A stretch of DNA of 64,000 nucleotides from Rhizobium redzepovicii (GTDB lineage Bacteria > Pseudomonadota > Alphaproteobacteria > Rhizobiales > Rhizobiaceae), in the NCBI RefSeq assembly GCF_019793435.1, contig NZ_JAILYH010000010.1:186001-250000 (forward strand). Reading direction: 5' to 3'. Within the stretch, counting starts at the first letter, position 1. Each line of letters opens with the position of its first letter. Both the position numbers and the translations under genes were made by a program. Positions 45,756 to 54,597 of this stretch are shown here, piece after piece. Under the pieces are notes generated by a model. The model saw nothing but the letters and a program-made list of their open reading frames with translations. It searched no databases and was not told where the DNA came from.

Positions 45756-46565
45756 ATGAGCGATAGGGAAAAGCCCCGTTGGCAGAGCGATCTCACGCTG
45801 ATCGTCGATGCTGCGAAAGAGGCCGGTGCGGTCGCTTTCGGTTTCTTCAACCAGTCTCCCGAGGTCTGGTGGAAAAACGACGACCGCTCCCCCGTCAGCG
45901 CCGCCGATTTCGCCGCCAACAAGACGCTCGAAACCATTCTGCGCAAGGCCCGGCCGGATTATGGCTGGCTGTCTGAGGAAACCGACGATGATGCCGGCCG
46001 CCTCTCGCATGAGACGCTGTTCATCATCGACCCGATCGACGGCACGCGCGCCTTTCTCGGCGGGCAGAAGCTCTGGTGCGTCAGCGTCGCGGTCGTTCAT
46101 CGCGGCCGTCCGGTCGCCGGCGTGCTCTATGCCCCGGCGCTCGAGGAACTCTATGAGGCCGTCGACGGCGGCGTGGCGCTGAAAAACGGCGTGCCCTTCA
46201 CCGTCTCCGCCGCGGGACCGGAGGAGACGAGCCGCCTTGCGGTCGGCGAGGACCTGTTGACGACCTTTCCGCCGGAGTTTCGCGACCGGGTCAGCCGCCA
46301 CAAACACATTCCCTCGCTTGCCTATCGCATCGCCATGGTGGCGGACGGTCGTCTCGAAGGCACCTTCGTCAAGAGCAATTCGCATGATTGGGATCTGGCC
46401 GCCGCCGATCTGATCCTTAGCTGCGCTGGCGGTGGCCTCGTCGATCTCGACGGCAGGCCGATCGTCTACAATCGCGCCGACGTGACCCACAACGTCCTCT
46501 GCGCAGCACCGACGCCCCGCATCAGCGAGTTTCTCGCGGCCTTTGCGGGACGACGAGACAGTTGA
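45756..46565 (+). CDS. Inositol monophosphatase-family phosphatase (CysQ/IMPase-like)
   Basis: This 269-residue Mg-dependent phosphatase has the IMPase motifs DYGWLSEETDDD, IDPIDGTRAFLGG near residue 88, and SHDWDLAAADLIL near residue 210 with the metal-binding Asp. Likely substrates are inositol monophosphate, 3'-phosphoadenosine 5'-phosphate or histidinol-phosphate; sequence alone does not decide. I use the ATG at 45756 (MSDREKPRW), because the in-frame ATG at 45723 lies inside the repeat. Confidence 0.87.
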   Translation: MSDREKPRWQSDLTLIVDAAKEAGAVAFGFFNQSPEVWWKNDDRSPVSAADFAANKTLETILRKARPDYGWLSEETDDDAGRLSHETLFIIDPIDGTRAFLGGQKLWCVSVAVVHRGRPVAGVLYAPALEELYEAVDGGVALKNGVPFTVSAAGPEETSRLAVGEDLLTTFPPEFRDRVSRHKHIPSLAYRIAMVADGRLEGTFVKSNSHDWDLAAADLILSCAGGGLVDLDGRPIVYNRADVTHNVLCAAPTPRISEFLAAFAGRRDS

Positions 46566-46626
46566 CGTTTCCGTCAAAATCCCGCAGATGGGGTGGCGGA
46601 GGAGAATAGCAGAAAGAGAACAAAAA

Positions 46627-46866
46627 ATGACTGACTCCGGTGACAAGAAGCAGCTTTTGCATCTCGTTTTTGGCGGCGAACTGGAAAGCCTCGACAACGT
46701 CCAGTTCCGCGATCTGAAGGGTCTCGATATCGTCGGCATTTTCCCGGATTATGCCACGGCGCTGACGGCCTGGAAGTCGAAAGCGCAGCAGACGGTCGAC
46801 AATGCGCATATGCGCTATTTCATCGTCCACATGCATCGTTTGCTCGATCCGCAGGAAAAGGCCTGA
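46627..46866 (+). CDS. DUF4170-family small protein
   Basis: The 79-residue protein carries HLVFGGELESLDNVQFRDL, DIVGIFPDYATALTAWKS and MRYFIVHMHRLLDP, the pattern of DUF4170, a small alphaproteobacterial family usually found just upstream of waaA. The start at 46627 is downstream of AGAAAGAGAAC. Its role is unknown; the conserved location suggests a link to lipopolysaccharide core assembly. Confidence 0.85.
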   Translation: MTDSGDKKQLLHLVFGGELESLDNVQFRDLKGLDIVGIFPDYATALTAWKSKAQQTVDNAHMRYFIVHMHRLLDPQEKA

Positions 46867-47054
46867 AGCAGCCGATCTCGGCCATCGGCCGCGGCATGTA
46901 TCGGCGGCCTGCGGTTCGTCGCGCCGGGTTCGTGCACCGGCCGTCCGTCGATCCGGATCGTTTGACGCATTCTGAACAAATTCATCGGCCATTCCGGCCG
47001 CAACGATAATGAGGGAATGGGTTTGATGTCGATCTTGGATCGGAGACTGGCGCA

Positions 47055-48374
47055 ATGAGTTCCCGGATGGCTCGGTTCGGTCTGAGCGCATACCGTTTGG
47101 CGGGAACCGTGGCCTCTCCTGTCGTCGGCCTCTATATCACCTACCGCACGGCCAAGGGCAAGGAAGACCGGGCGCGCCGCCTGGAACGCTTCGGCTATCC
47201 GAGCGCCAACCGGCCGCAGGGCCCGCTCGTCTGGTTCCATGCTGCAAGTGTCGGTGAAACCAATGCCGTCATTCCGCTGATCCGCGAAATCCGCCGCCGC
47301 GACATCCATGTCATCTTGACCACGGGCACGATCACCTCGGCCAGGCTCGCCGCCGAGCGCCTCGGCAATGACGCGATCCACCAATATGTGCCGCTCGACC
47401 TGAAGCCCTCGGTCAGCCGCTTCCTCGATTATTGGGCGCCCGATTGCGCAATCATCGCCGAATCCGAGATCTGGCCGGCAACAGTGCTGGAACTCGGCCG
47501 CCGCCGAATTCCGCAGATCCTGATCAATGCCCGCATGTCGGATCGTTCCTTTGCCCGCTGGCGCCGCCGGCCGGCAATCGCCGAAGCCTTGTTCGAGAAT
47601 CTCGCCCTCGTCATCGCCCAGTCGGATATCGATGCCGAACGTTTCCGCGATCTCGGCGCCGTTCCCGTTATCACCTCGGGCAATCTGAAAGTCGATACCG
47701 ACGCACCCCCTTATGACAGCGCTGTCCTCGCCCGCTACAAGAAGCAGATCGGCGACCGCAAGACCTGGGCGGCGATCTCGACCTTCGACGGCGAGGAGAA
47801 TGCCGCTGCCATCGTTCATCGGGCGCTGAGGGAGCGCGATCGTCAGCTGACGATCATCGTGCCTCGCCATCCCGACCGTTGCGACGAGATCGAGGCGGCT
47901 CTGGTCAAGCTGGGGCTGAAGGTCGCCCGCCGCACCCGCGACGATGTCCTGTCGGCCGATGTCGATATCTTCCTCGGCGATACGATCGGCGAAATGGGCC
48001 TCTATTTGCGACTGACGGAAATCGCCTTCGTCGGCCGCTCGCTTTTTGCCGAAGGCGGCCAGAATCCGCTGGAGCCCGCCATGCTCGGCTGCGCCGTTCT
48101 CTCCGGCGGCCATGTGCAGAATTTCCGCGATGCCTATCAGAAGCTTGCCCGCAGCGGCAGCGCCCGCATGGTGCGCGATACCGAAATGCTGGCCAAGGGC
48201 GTGCATTACCTTTTGACCAATGACGAAGCCCGCCGCAATATGATCGAGGCCGGCATCACCGCCGTGCACGAGATGCGCGGTGCGCTGACCGCGACCGTCA
48301 AGGGGCTGGAACCCTATATCAATCCGCTGACGGTGAAGGCGCGGCTGCTGCCCAAGGCCGTGGCCCAGCTCTGA
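47055..48374 (+). CDS. waaA: 3-deoxy-D-manno-octulosonic acid (Kdo) transferase
   Basis: WaaA adds Kdo residues to the lipid A precursor at the inner membrane. The 439-residue GT-B glycosyltransferase has a membrane-associated N-terminus, VWFHAASVGETNAVIPLI near residue 57 with the catalytic Glu, AESEIWPATVLELGRR near residue 135, and the donor-binding FVGRSLFAEGGQNPLEPAML near residue 326. It belongs to a lipid A cluster with DUF4170 and lpxK. Confidence 0.95.
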   Translation: MSSRMARFGLSAYRLAGTVASPVVGLYITYRTAKGKEDRARRLERFGYPSANRPQGPLVWFHAASVGETNAVIPLIREIRRRDIHVILTTGTITSARLAAERLGNDAIHQYVPLDLKPSVSRFLDYWAPDCAIIAESEIWPATVLELGRRRIPQILINARMSDRSFARWRRRPAIAEALFENLALVIAQSDIDAERFRDLGAVPVITSGNLKVDTDAPPYDSAVLARYKKQIGDRKTWAAISTFDGEENAAAIVHRALRERDRQLTIIVPRHPDRCDEIEAALVKLGLKVARRTRDDVLSADVDIFLGDTIGEMGLYLRLTEIAFVGRSLFAEGGQNPLEPAMLGCAVLSGGHVQNFRDAYQKLARSGSARMVRDTEMLAKGVHYLLTNDEARRNMIEAGITAVHEMRGALTATVKGLEPYINPLTVKARLLPKAVAQL

Positions 48375-48383
48375 GGATAAAGC

Positions 48384-49106
48384 ATGGCGGCAGCGTCGCT
48401 TATCAAAGGCATTCTCTTCGACAAGGACGGCACGCTGCTCGACTATGACGAGAGCTGGCTGCCGGTAAACCGCGAACTTGCCCGCATCGCCGCCGAAGGG
48501 GATCCGCTTCTTGCCGACCGGCTGCTGTCGGCCTGCGGCATGGATCCGGCGACTGGCCATATCGTGCCTGACAGCCTGCTTGCCGCCGGCAATACCCGCC
48601 AGATTGCCGAGGGTCTGGTTGCCGCGGGTTCGATGGTCGATGTCGGCGAACTGACGGTGCGCCTCGACGAACTGTTTTCCAACGCCGCCGAATTTTCCGT
48701 GCCGGTAACCAATCTCGCTGACTTCTTCGCCAGGCTGCATCGGCGCGGCTTCAAGCTCGGCGTCGCCTCCAGCGACAATGAGCGCTCGATCCGCCAGACC
48801 GCGGAACGTTTCGGTTTCGCCCGCTATGTCGATTATATCGCCGGATATGACAGCGGTTTCGGCGTCAAGCCGGAGCCGGGCATGGTGCTCGGCTTCTGCG
48901 CTGCGACCGGTCTTTCGCCCGAGGAAGTGGCGATGGTCGGCGACAACAATCACGACCTGCACATGGGCCTGAATGCCGGAACGGGGCTCAGGATCGCGGT
49001 GCTGACCGGAACCGGTTCGCGCGATTCGCTGGCCGCCGCCGCCGATCATGTGCTCGACGATATCACCGCTCTCGAGACACTGCTGCCGGATCTGCAGCCG
49101 GCCTGA
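48384..49106 (+). CDS. HAD-superfamily hydrolase (phosphoglycolate-phosphatase-like)
   Basis: This 240-residue HAD phosphatase begins with motif I ILFDKDGTLLDYDESW, has motif II VASSDNERS near residue 130, the Lys region GVKPEPGMV near residue 160 and motif IV VAMVGDNNHDLHMG near residue 182. It lies 9 bp after waaA and about 100 bp before lpxK, so it belongs to the lipid A transcription unit. It might dephosphorylate Kdo-8-phosphate or phosphoglycolate; this is not determinable here. Confidence 0.87.
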   Translation: MAAASLIKGILFDKDGTLLDYDESWLPVNRELARIAAEGDPLLADRLLSACGMDPATGHIVPDSLLAAGNTRQIAEGLVAAGSMVDVGELTVRLDELFSNAAEFSVPVTNLADFFARLHRRGFKLGVASSDNERSIRQTAERFGFARYVDYIAGYDSGFGVKPEPGMVLGFCAATGLSPEEVAMVGDNNHDLHMGLNAGTGLRIAVLTGTGSRDSLAAAADHVLDDITALETLLPDLQPA

Positions 49107-49209
49107 CTGGTAAGGGCTTGCATTTTCATTGAATTTGGCTTCTCAATCCGGCCGGTCGAAAAGCAAGGGGCTGGTTGCCGTAAGGCGGGCAGGGGAGCGG
49201 AACGGCAAG

Positions 49210-50283
49210 ATGATATCCGAAGCGCCGCCGTTCTGGTGGAGGAAAGCCGATTGGCGGGCCTGGCTGCTGCTGCCGGTTTCCTTTCTCTACGGTCGTATCG
49301 CCGGCCACCGCATGGCCCATGCGCGCCGCGCCTCCGTTGCCATTCCGGTCATCTGCGTCGGCAATTTCACCGTCGGCGGCGCCGGCAAGACGCCGACAGC
49401 GCTGACCATTGCCCGCGCCGCCAAGGCGAAAGGGCTGAAGCCGGGCTTTCTCAGCCGCGGCTACGGCGGCTCGCTCGATGTGACGACGGTGGTCGATCCC
49501 GATCATCACCGGGCGGTCGCCGTCGGCGATGAGCCGCTGCTGCTTGCCCGGGAGGCGCTGACGGTGATTTCGCGGAGGCGCGTCGACGGGGCACAGCGTC
49601 TGGTCGCGGAAGGCGCCGATCTCATCATCATGGACGACGGTTTCCAGAGCGCCCGGCTGGCGATCGACTATGCCCTGCTGGTCATCGATGCGACCCGCGG
49701 CCTCGGCAACGGCCATATCGTGCCGGCCGGCCCGGTGCGGGCCCCGATCCGCCAGCAGCTGCGTTCGGCCACCGCCCTGTTGAAGGTCGGCGGCGGCAAT
49801 GCCGCCGACAGCATCGTCCGCATGGCGGCACGCGCCGCAAAGCCCTATTTCACCGCCTCGCTGAAAGTGCGCGGCGACAATACGCTCGCCGGCATGAAGG
49901 TGTTCGCCTTTGCCGGCATTGCCGATCCCGCCAAATTCTTCCGCACGGTCGAATCGCGCGGCGCTGAAATCGCCGTCGCCAAGTCCTTCGGCGACCACGA
50001 GCACCTGACCGAGGACGAGATCGACGACATCCTGACGACCGCCGAGCGTCAGGGCTTGCTGATCGTCACCACCTCAAAGGATTTCGTCCGCCTTTCCGGC
50101 CATCCCGGCAAGGCGGCACAGCTCGCGGAAAAGTGCCAGGTGATCGAGGTCGACATGGTGTTCGAGGATCACCTCGCCCCGAGCCTGATCATCGACCGGG
50201 CGATCGTTGCCTGCCGCGAGCGGCGCCTAAGGGAGATGAAGGCCGGCTTTAAAGCGATGCCCGGAAAGGCTGGGCCGCTCTAA
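49210..50283 (+). CDS. lpxK: Tetraacyldisaccharide 4'-kinase LpxK
   Basis: LpxK phosphorylates the 4' position of the lipid A disaccharide at the inner membrane. The 357-residue protein has an N-terminal membrane-associated helix ([18 protein letters not shown]), the P-loop [15 protein letters not shown] near residue 55, GFLSRGYGG near residue 80, [12 protein letters not shown] near residue 140, and the PAGPVRAP segment. The start at 49210 is chosen over a TTG at 49129. Directly after it, the core gene order is interrupted by the GntR/CUT2 block. Confidence 0.94.
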   Translation: MISEAPPFWWRKADWRAWLLLPVSFLYGRIAGHRMAHARRASVAIPVICVGNFTVGGAGKTPTALTIARAAKAKGLKPGFLSRGYGGSLDVTTVVDPDHHRAVAVGDEPLLLAREALTVISRRRVDGAQRLVAEGADLIIMDDGFQSARLAIDYALLVIDATRGLGNGHIVPAGPVRAPIRQQLRSATALLKVGGGNAADSIVRMAARAAKPYFTASLKVRGDNTLAGMKVFAFAGIADPAKFFRTVESRGAEIAVAKSFGDHEHLTEDEIDDILTTAERQGLLIVTTSKDFVRLSGHPGKAAQLAEKCQVIEVDMVFEDHLAPSLIIDRAIVACRERRLREMKAGFKAMPGKAGPL

Positions 50284-50382
50284 AAGACTGCCGCGAACTC
50301 GCGTTGGTTTGCGGAGGCTATGGATCGCCGGCCTCTTGTCCGCCGGTTCGCCGGGCTTTCTGCTACCCCAATCGCAATGTGG

Positions 50383-51267
50383 TTACACGATCGAATGAAG
50401 CAAAGTTTCGCGGGCGGAGGTCAGATGCGACCGACAAGCGTGATCGATCAACGCGACATTGCGGCTTTCGAGGGCATCGATCAGCGCGAGATGTTCCCCA
50501 ATGGCGACCTCATTCCGAGCGCGTTCATCCCGCTTGTTCCACTGATAGTGATAGTGGAAGACCATGGCGATCACGTCTTGGAAGCTTTCGATAAAGCGGT
50601 TTGGCGCGACAGCCACAATCAGGCGATGGAACCGGCTGTCCAGTTCCGAGAAATCCTGAAACCGGGCATCGATGTCCGCGAGCAGTTCCAAATGCGCCGC
50701 TCGTATTGCACGCACCTGCTTCCAGATGGGTGAGCTGTCGGGCAGGGTAGCGAAGAGACGTGCGGAGCGCATTTCGAACATTTCTCTGATTTCGAACAGT
50801 TCGAGTGCGAAACTCGCGGTGAACCCTTTAAAAACCCAGCCTGCATTCTGACGCCTCTCGATCAGCCCATATTTCTGAAATCGATTGAGAAATTCACGGA
50901 CTATGGTTGTCGCGACGCCGAATTTCCGAGCTAATTCAGCCTCATTGATTTCTGTGCCCGGACAGGCATCGCCGCGCAGCATCCATTCCATGAAACTCGT
51001 CTCGACCTGTTCCGAGATGGCTAAGGTCTCTTCCTTCGGATAACGCTCTATCTGCCGCGGCTGCTCGCGTATGATCCGCCTATGCGCTTCGGATATGATG
51101 ATCCCACGTGCGGACATCGCCGCCAGCACCTTCCGCACCGTCGTTCTGCTCACGCCAAGCTGGGCGCGCAGTGCGTTTTCGGACGGCAATTCCTCCCCAA
51201 GACCGGATGTCCGAATGATATCGATCATATCATTGAAGGCCCGCTTAAAGGTCGTATCCGTCCTCAT
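50383..51267 (-). CDS. GntR-family regulator with two winged-helix domains and FCD domain
   Basis: The 294-residue protein carries a first GntR-type winged helix (GEELPSENALRAQLGVSRTT, then TVRKVLAAM, residues about 10-70). A second winged helix follows (INEAELARKFGVATTIVREF, residues about 85-150), and then an all-helical FCD effector domain (ELFEIREMFEMRSARL, DSRFHRLIVAVAP, HLALIDALESRN). Ordinary FadR-type regulators have only one wHTH. It is transcribed divergently from the sugar ABC transporter genes, across a region with an 11-bp inverted repeat, so it probably controls them. Confidence 0.87.
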   Translation of the reverse strand: MRTDTTFKRAFNDMIDIIRTSGLGEELPSENALRAQLGVSRTTVRKVLAAMSARGIIISEAHRRIIREQPRQIERYPKEETLAISEQVETSFMEWMLRGDACPGTEINEAELARKFGVATTIVREFLNRFQKYGLIERRQNAGWVFKGFTASFALELFEIREMFEMRSARLFATLPDSSPIWKQVRAIRAAHLELLADIDARFQDFSELDSRFHRLIVAVAPNRFIESFQDVIAMVFHYHYQWNKRDERARNEVAIGEHLALIDALESRNVALIDHACRSHLTSARETLLHSIV

Positions 51268-51295
51268 TGCACAACTCCCGGCATGTTTAGATATC

Positions 51296-51338
51296 CATAA
51301 GAAACAAATTGACGTACGTGTATCATATGTTTCTTATG
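51296..51338. promoter_or_regulatory. Inverted-repeat operator and promoter region between GntR gene and CUT2 transporter
   Basis: CATAAGAAACA (51296-51306) and TGTTTCTTATG (51328-51338) are perfect inverted 11-mers 21 bp apart. Between them lies TTGACG (51309-51314), and 17 bp later TCTTAT (51332-51337), a passable -35/-10 pair reading towards the transporter. The central ACGTACGT is also palindromic. A GntR dimer binding here would block the promoter. Confidence 0.6.
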
Positions 51339-51366
51339 TATAAAAAACCAGGGAGGCTGGGGAAAT

Positions 51367-52425
51367 TTGGAAGACTCTGGGATTCTGCCTCAGAATTCGT
51401 CCCGACCTGGAGGTTCGCAAGGTGCAACCTTCCACCCGAGACAATCTGGCATCACATTAGGACTGAAGCTTTTGAGCTTAGGCCCATTGCTGATCCTCAT
51501 CATCCTCATCGCCGTCGTCAGTCTGATCACGCCGGCTTTTCTAAAGCCCGGCAACCTGGGGAACATCCTGGCGCAGACGGCGGTGATTGCTCTGGTGGCG
51601 ATGGGGCAGCAGCTCGTTATCCTGACTCGCGGTGTCGACCTGTCTGTCGGCTCGAATCTCGCGCTCGCGACAGTCATCGGCGGACTGGTCTATCAGCAGG
51701 TTGATGCCTCGATCGCCGTCATTATGGCCATGCTGCTTTCGGGTGCTGCAATCGGGGCGGTAAACGGCGTGGTATTTGTCTATGGCAGGCTGCCACACCC
51801 CTTCATTATTACCCTCGCGACCTTGAGTATCTGCCGTGGCCTTGCACTGGCACTGGCCCCTGGCCACACCACCATGCGCGGGATGCCCAATGCAATTACT
51901 GCGATCGGCGGCGGTACGACGTTTGGTGTGCCCAATTCCTTCCTTGCCGTCGGGATCTTCGGGCTTCTTTTTCTGATTTTGACGAAGTCAATGGTCTGTG
52001 GCCGATGGATCTATGCGGTCGGTGGCTCGCCGAATGCCGCCAGAAGCATGGGTATACCGGTAAAGGGCGTTCTGCTCTCGACCTACATTATCTCAGGCTT
52101 TTGTGCCGGCGCCGGCGCGGTGCTGCTGGCGGGACGAACCGGCGCCGCCTCGCCGATCTACGGCAATCTCTTGGAGCTCGATACGATTGCCGCGGTGATA
52201 ATCGGCGGTGCCAGCTTCCTCGGCGGACGAGGCCATCTCGGCCACGCTCTGATCGGCGCCGTGCTAATCGGCGTCATCCGCAACGCCCTTAACCTTCTCG
52301 GCGTCGACGTGTTCTTTCAAATGATCGCGATCGGTCTCGTCATCGTCATCGCCGTTGAGGCCGATGTGCTTCGTAACCATCTCGAGGCGCGCGCGCGTGT
52401 GCTTCAATCGGCGAGAGTGCAATGA
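51367..52425 (+). CDS. Sugar ABC transporter permease (CUT2, RbsC/FrcC-like)
   Basis: This 352-residue inner-membrane permease of the CUT2 family has about 8-10 hydrophobic helices. The family motifs are GQQLVILTRGVDLSVGSNLAL near residue 80, cited in part, and VIIGGASFLGGRG near residue 280. The start is TTG at 51367, with a GGGAGG Shine-Dalgarno ten bases upstream; no in-frame ATG exists before the first helix. Its stop overlaps the ATPase start (ATGA at 52422). It probably forms a homodimer. The substrate is unknown, as no catabolic enzyme is adjacent. Confidence 0.9.
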   Translation: MEDSGILPQNSSRPGGSQGATFHPRQSGITLGLKLLSLGPLLILIILIAVVSLITPAFLKPGNLGNILAQTAVIALVAMGQQLVILTRGVDLSVGSNLALATVIGGLVYQQVDASIAVIMAMLLSGAAIGAVNGVVFVYGRLPHPFIITLATLSICRGLALALAPGHTTMRGMPNAITAIGGGTTFGVPNSFLAVGIFGLLFLILTKSMVCGRWIYAVGGSPNAARSMGIPVKGVLLSTYIISGFCAGAGAVLLAGRTGAASPIYGNLLELDTIAAVIIGGASFLGGRGHLGHALIGAVLIGVIRNALNLLGVDVFFQMIAIGLVIVIAVEADVLRNHLEARARVLQSARVQ

Positions 52426-53186
52426 ACGCTGCATCCGCTCCACCGGTCCTTTCGGTTCGAAATGCGCAGAAGCGCTTTGGCGCCATTCATGCCCTGAAAA
52501 ATGTAAGCTTTGATGCATATGCAGGCGAGGTAACCGCTCTTCTGGGTGACAACGGCGCCGGCAAGTCGACGCTCGTCAAATGCATTAGTGGGCTTCATAG
52601 CCTCGACGAAGGAGAGATCCTCGTGGATGGTGCTCCCGTATTGCTCCATTCAGCGGCGGCGGCCCGCCGCGCCGGCATTGAAACCGTCTATCAGGATCTG
52701 GCGCTTTTCGACAATCTGACCCCTGTGCAGAATTTCTATTGCGGGCGAGAAATCTCTTTCCCTTCCTGGCTGCCACGCCCGCTCCGCTTCCTCAACACCG
52801 GCGTGATGAAGCGGGAAGCAGCGCGTGTGATCGATCGCCTGAAGGTCAAGCTGCCGCGGTTCGACGCGCCGGTCGCGCTGATGTCTGGTGGACAGCGACA
52901 GGCGATCGCGGTCGCGCGCGCCATTGTTTTTGCGCGCAAGCTTGTGATCCTTGACGAGCCAACGGCCGCCCTCGGCGTGCGAGAATCTCGCCAAGTTCTT
53001 GACCTTGTCAATCAGCTCAAAGCCGAAGGCAATGCCGTGATCATAATCACGCACAATATGGAACATGTCGTCGAAATCGCCGATCGGGCCGTGGTGCTGC
53101 GGCAGGGTCGCAAGGTGGGTGAACTGAAGCCAGCCGAAGCGAACAAGCAGGACCTTGTCGCGATGATTGTGGGCGCCGAGGCTTAA
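52422..53186 (+). CDS. Sugar ABC transporter ATP-binding protein (CUT2)
   Basis: This 254-residue single-domain ATPase has Walker A GDNGAGKSTLV near residue 40, the signature LMSGGQRQAIAVARA near residue 147, Walker B LVILDEPTAALG near residue 170 and the H-loop IIITHNME near residue 205. A single nucleotide-binding domain, instead of the fused pair of RbsA-type proteins, matches FrcA-like rhizobial systems. It is translationally coupled to the permease. Confidence 0.92.
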   Translation: MNAASAPPVLSVRNAQKRFGAIHALKNVSFDAYAGEVTALLGDNGAGKSTLVKCISGLHSLDEGEILVDGAPVLLHSAAAARRAGIETVYQDLALFDNLTPVQNFYCGREISFPSWLPRPLRFLNTGVMKREAARVIDRLKVKLPRFDAPVALMSGGQRQAIAVARAIVFARKLVILDEPTAALGVRESRQVLDLVNQLKAEGNAVIIITHNMEHVVEIADRAVVLRQGRKVGELKPAEANKQDLVAMIVGAEA

Positions 53187-53265
53187 GGGAGATCACTGCT
53201 TCGATAGGGCAGTGGACAACGAGATCGCTCTAGAGGAGGGCGATCGAAACATGGGAGGTGTTATG

Positions 53266-54183
53266 ATGAAACCGCAATCCCTGCTGGGAGCTCTTGCGCT
53301 TCTGGCTCTCGCTGTAGTCCCATCCTTGGCGCAGGAGCCGGTCAAGCTCGGCTTTATAACCAAGTTCCCGGTTCCGTTTTTCGCAACAATGGAGAACGCA
53401 GCCAAAGATTATGCAAAGAGAAATCCCGGCGTCGAGATCATCTACGGACAGGGGACGTCCGCAACTGACATCGAGGGCCAGATTGCACAGATCGAGTCGA
53501 TGGTGACACGAGGCGTGCAGGGCATCGCCCTGACGCCCGTCGATCCTACCGTGTCCACGGCTCTGGACAAGGCGGTGGCAGCCGGCGTCAAGGTCGTCCT
53601 GATGGATAACAATATTCCGGATTGGAAAGGCAGAACGGCGCTTGCCACGACCAATAATTTTGCCGCGGGCAAAATCGCGGGCGAATATCTCAAAACGGTT
53701 CTCAAAGCGGGCGATACGCTCGGGATTCTCGAGGGTGTGCCCGGTGTGCCAGCGCTTGATGACCGTGTGAAGGGCATGCTTGAAGGGCTGCAGGGCCTTG
53801 ACGTCAAGATCGTCGGGAAAGGCGCAACAAACTGCACTGAGGAACTCGGGATCAGTGTCGCCGAAGACCTGCTGACGAAGAACCCGGACCTCAAGGCCAT
53901 TTATGCCGCTTGCGGCCCGCCCGCTGCTGGCGCTGCGCGCGCCATCAAGAACGCCGGCACTGCCAATGACAAGATTGTGCTGGTCGGTTTCGACTTCTGC
54001 TGTGGTGAAGAGGAAGCGCTGAAGAGCGGAATCGAGGATGCTTCGGTGGCGCAATTCCCCACCAAGATGGCTGAACTCGGTGTGGATGCGCTGGTAAAAT
54101 CGATTCGCGGAGAGACGGTGGAGTCTTTGATCGATTCCGGCGCCGCGCTCGTGACGCCCGAGAATATGGCGCAATTCAAGTAA
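53266..54183 (+). CDS. Periplasmic sugar-binding protein of the CUT2 transporter
   Basis: This 305-residue substrate-binding protein has a signal peptide (LLGALALLALAVVPSLAQ, cleaved near residue 21). Its periplasmic-binding fold of type I shows VKLGFITKFPVPFFATM, IAQIESMVTRGVQGIALTP near residue 75, and VLMDNNIPDW near residue 110. Internal Cys residues (TNCTEE, AACGPP, DFCCGEE) are unusual for the family and may form disulfides. The start at 53266 is set by GGGAGG seven bases upstream; other ATGs lie at 53251 and 53263. It is last in the operon. Confidence 0.88.
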   Translation: MKPQSLLGALALLALAVVPSLAQEPVKLGFITKFPVPFFATMENAAKDYAKRNPGVEIIYGQGTSATDIEGQIAQIESMVTRGVQGIALTPVDPTVSTALDKAVAAGVKVVLMDNNIPDWKGRTALATTNNFAAGKIAGEYLKTVLKAGDTLGILEGVPGVPALDDRVKGMLEGLQGLDVKIVGKGATNCTEELGISVAEDLLTKNPDLKAIYAACGPPAAGAARAIKNAGTANDKIVLVGFDFCCGEEEALKSGIEDASVAQFPTKMAELGVDALVKSIRGETVESLIDSGAALVTPENMAQFK

Positions 54184-54299
54184 ACCGTTGCCGATCTGTG
54201 CAATTTGCAGAGAGCGCATATCGACCTTGCTGTTGCCTAGCAAACGGCCCGTCCTTCGTGGGGCGGGCCGGACCTGCGGCCTCTCGCACGCGGCCGCGC

Positions 54300-54530
54300 T
54301 TAACGCCGCTGGTTCGGCAGCACGCCGGCGCGTTTGTCGGCTTCGATCGCCGAGATCACGTCGGCATAGGGCTCCTGGCGGGCGACGCTCCAATAGCGCA
54401 GTTCGTCGAGCGGGATCTGTTTTCCCGTCATTGCGCAGACGACATAGGAGCCGGGCGAGAGAATCTGGAAATCGCCATCGAGATATCGGATCTTCGCTTC
54501 GCGGTTTCCGTGCCCTTCGAACAAATTCAT
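54300..54530 (-). CDS. DUF2093-family small protein
   Basis: The 76-residue protein MNLFEGHGNREAKIRYLDGD... has GSYVVCAMTGKQIPLDELRYWS, the DUF2093 signature with a single conserved Cys. It is a small alphaproteobacterial protein usually between lpxK and mutL. Its function is unknown. Confidence 0.88.
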   Translation of the reverse strand: MNLFEGHGNREAKIRYLDGDFQILSPGSYVVCAMTGKQIPLDELRYWSVARQEPYADVISAIEADKRAGVLPNQRR

Positions 54531-54597
54531 GCGCTCCGTACCCTGCAGCCTCTCATCCGTTTGCCATACTCCCGCAAAGGCGGCTTTTCCAGCTTTT

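Noticed and set aside
46815-49049. 744-residue open frame on the minus strand across waaA and the HAD gene
   Set aside because: Antisense shadow of recognisable genes, with no domain signature.
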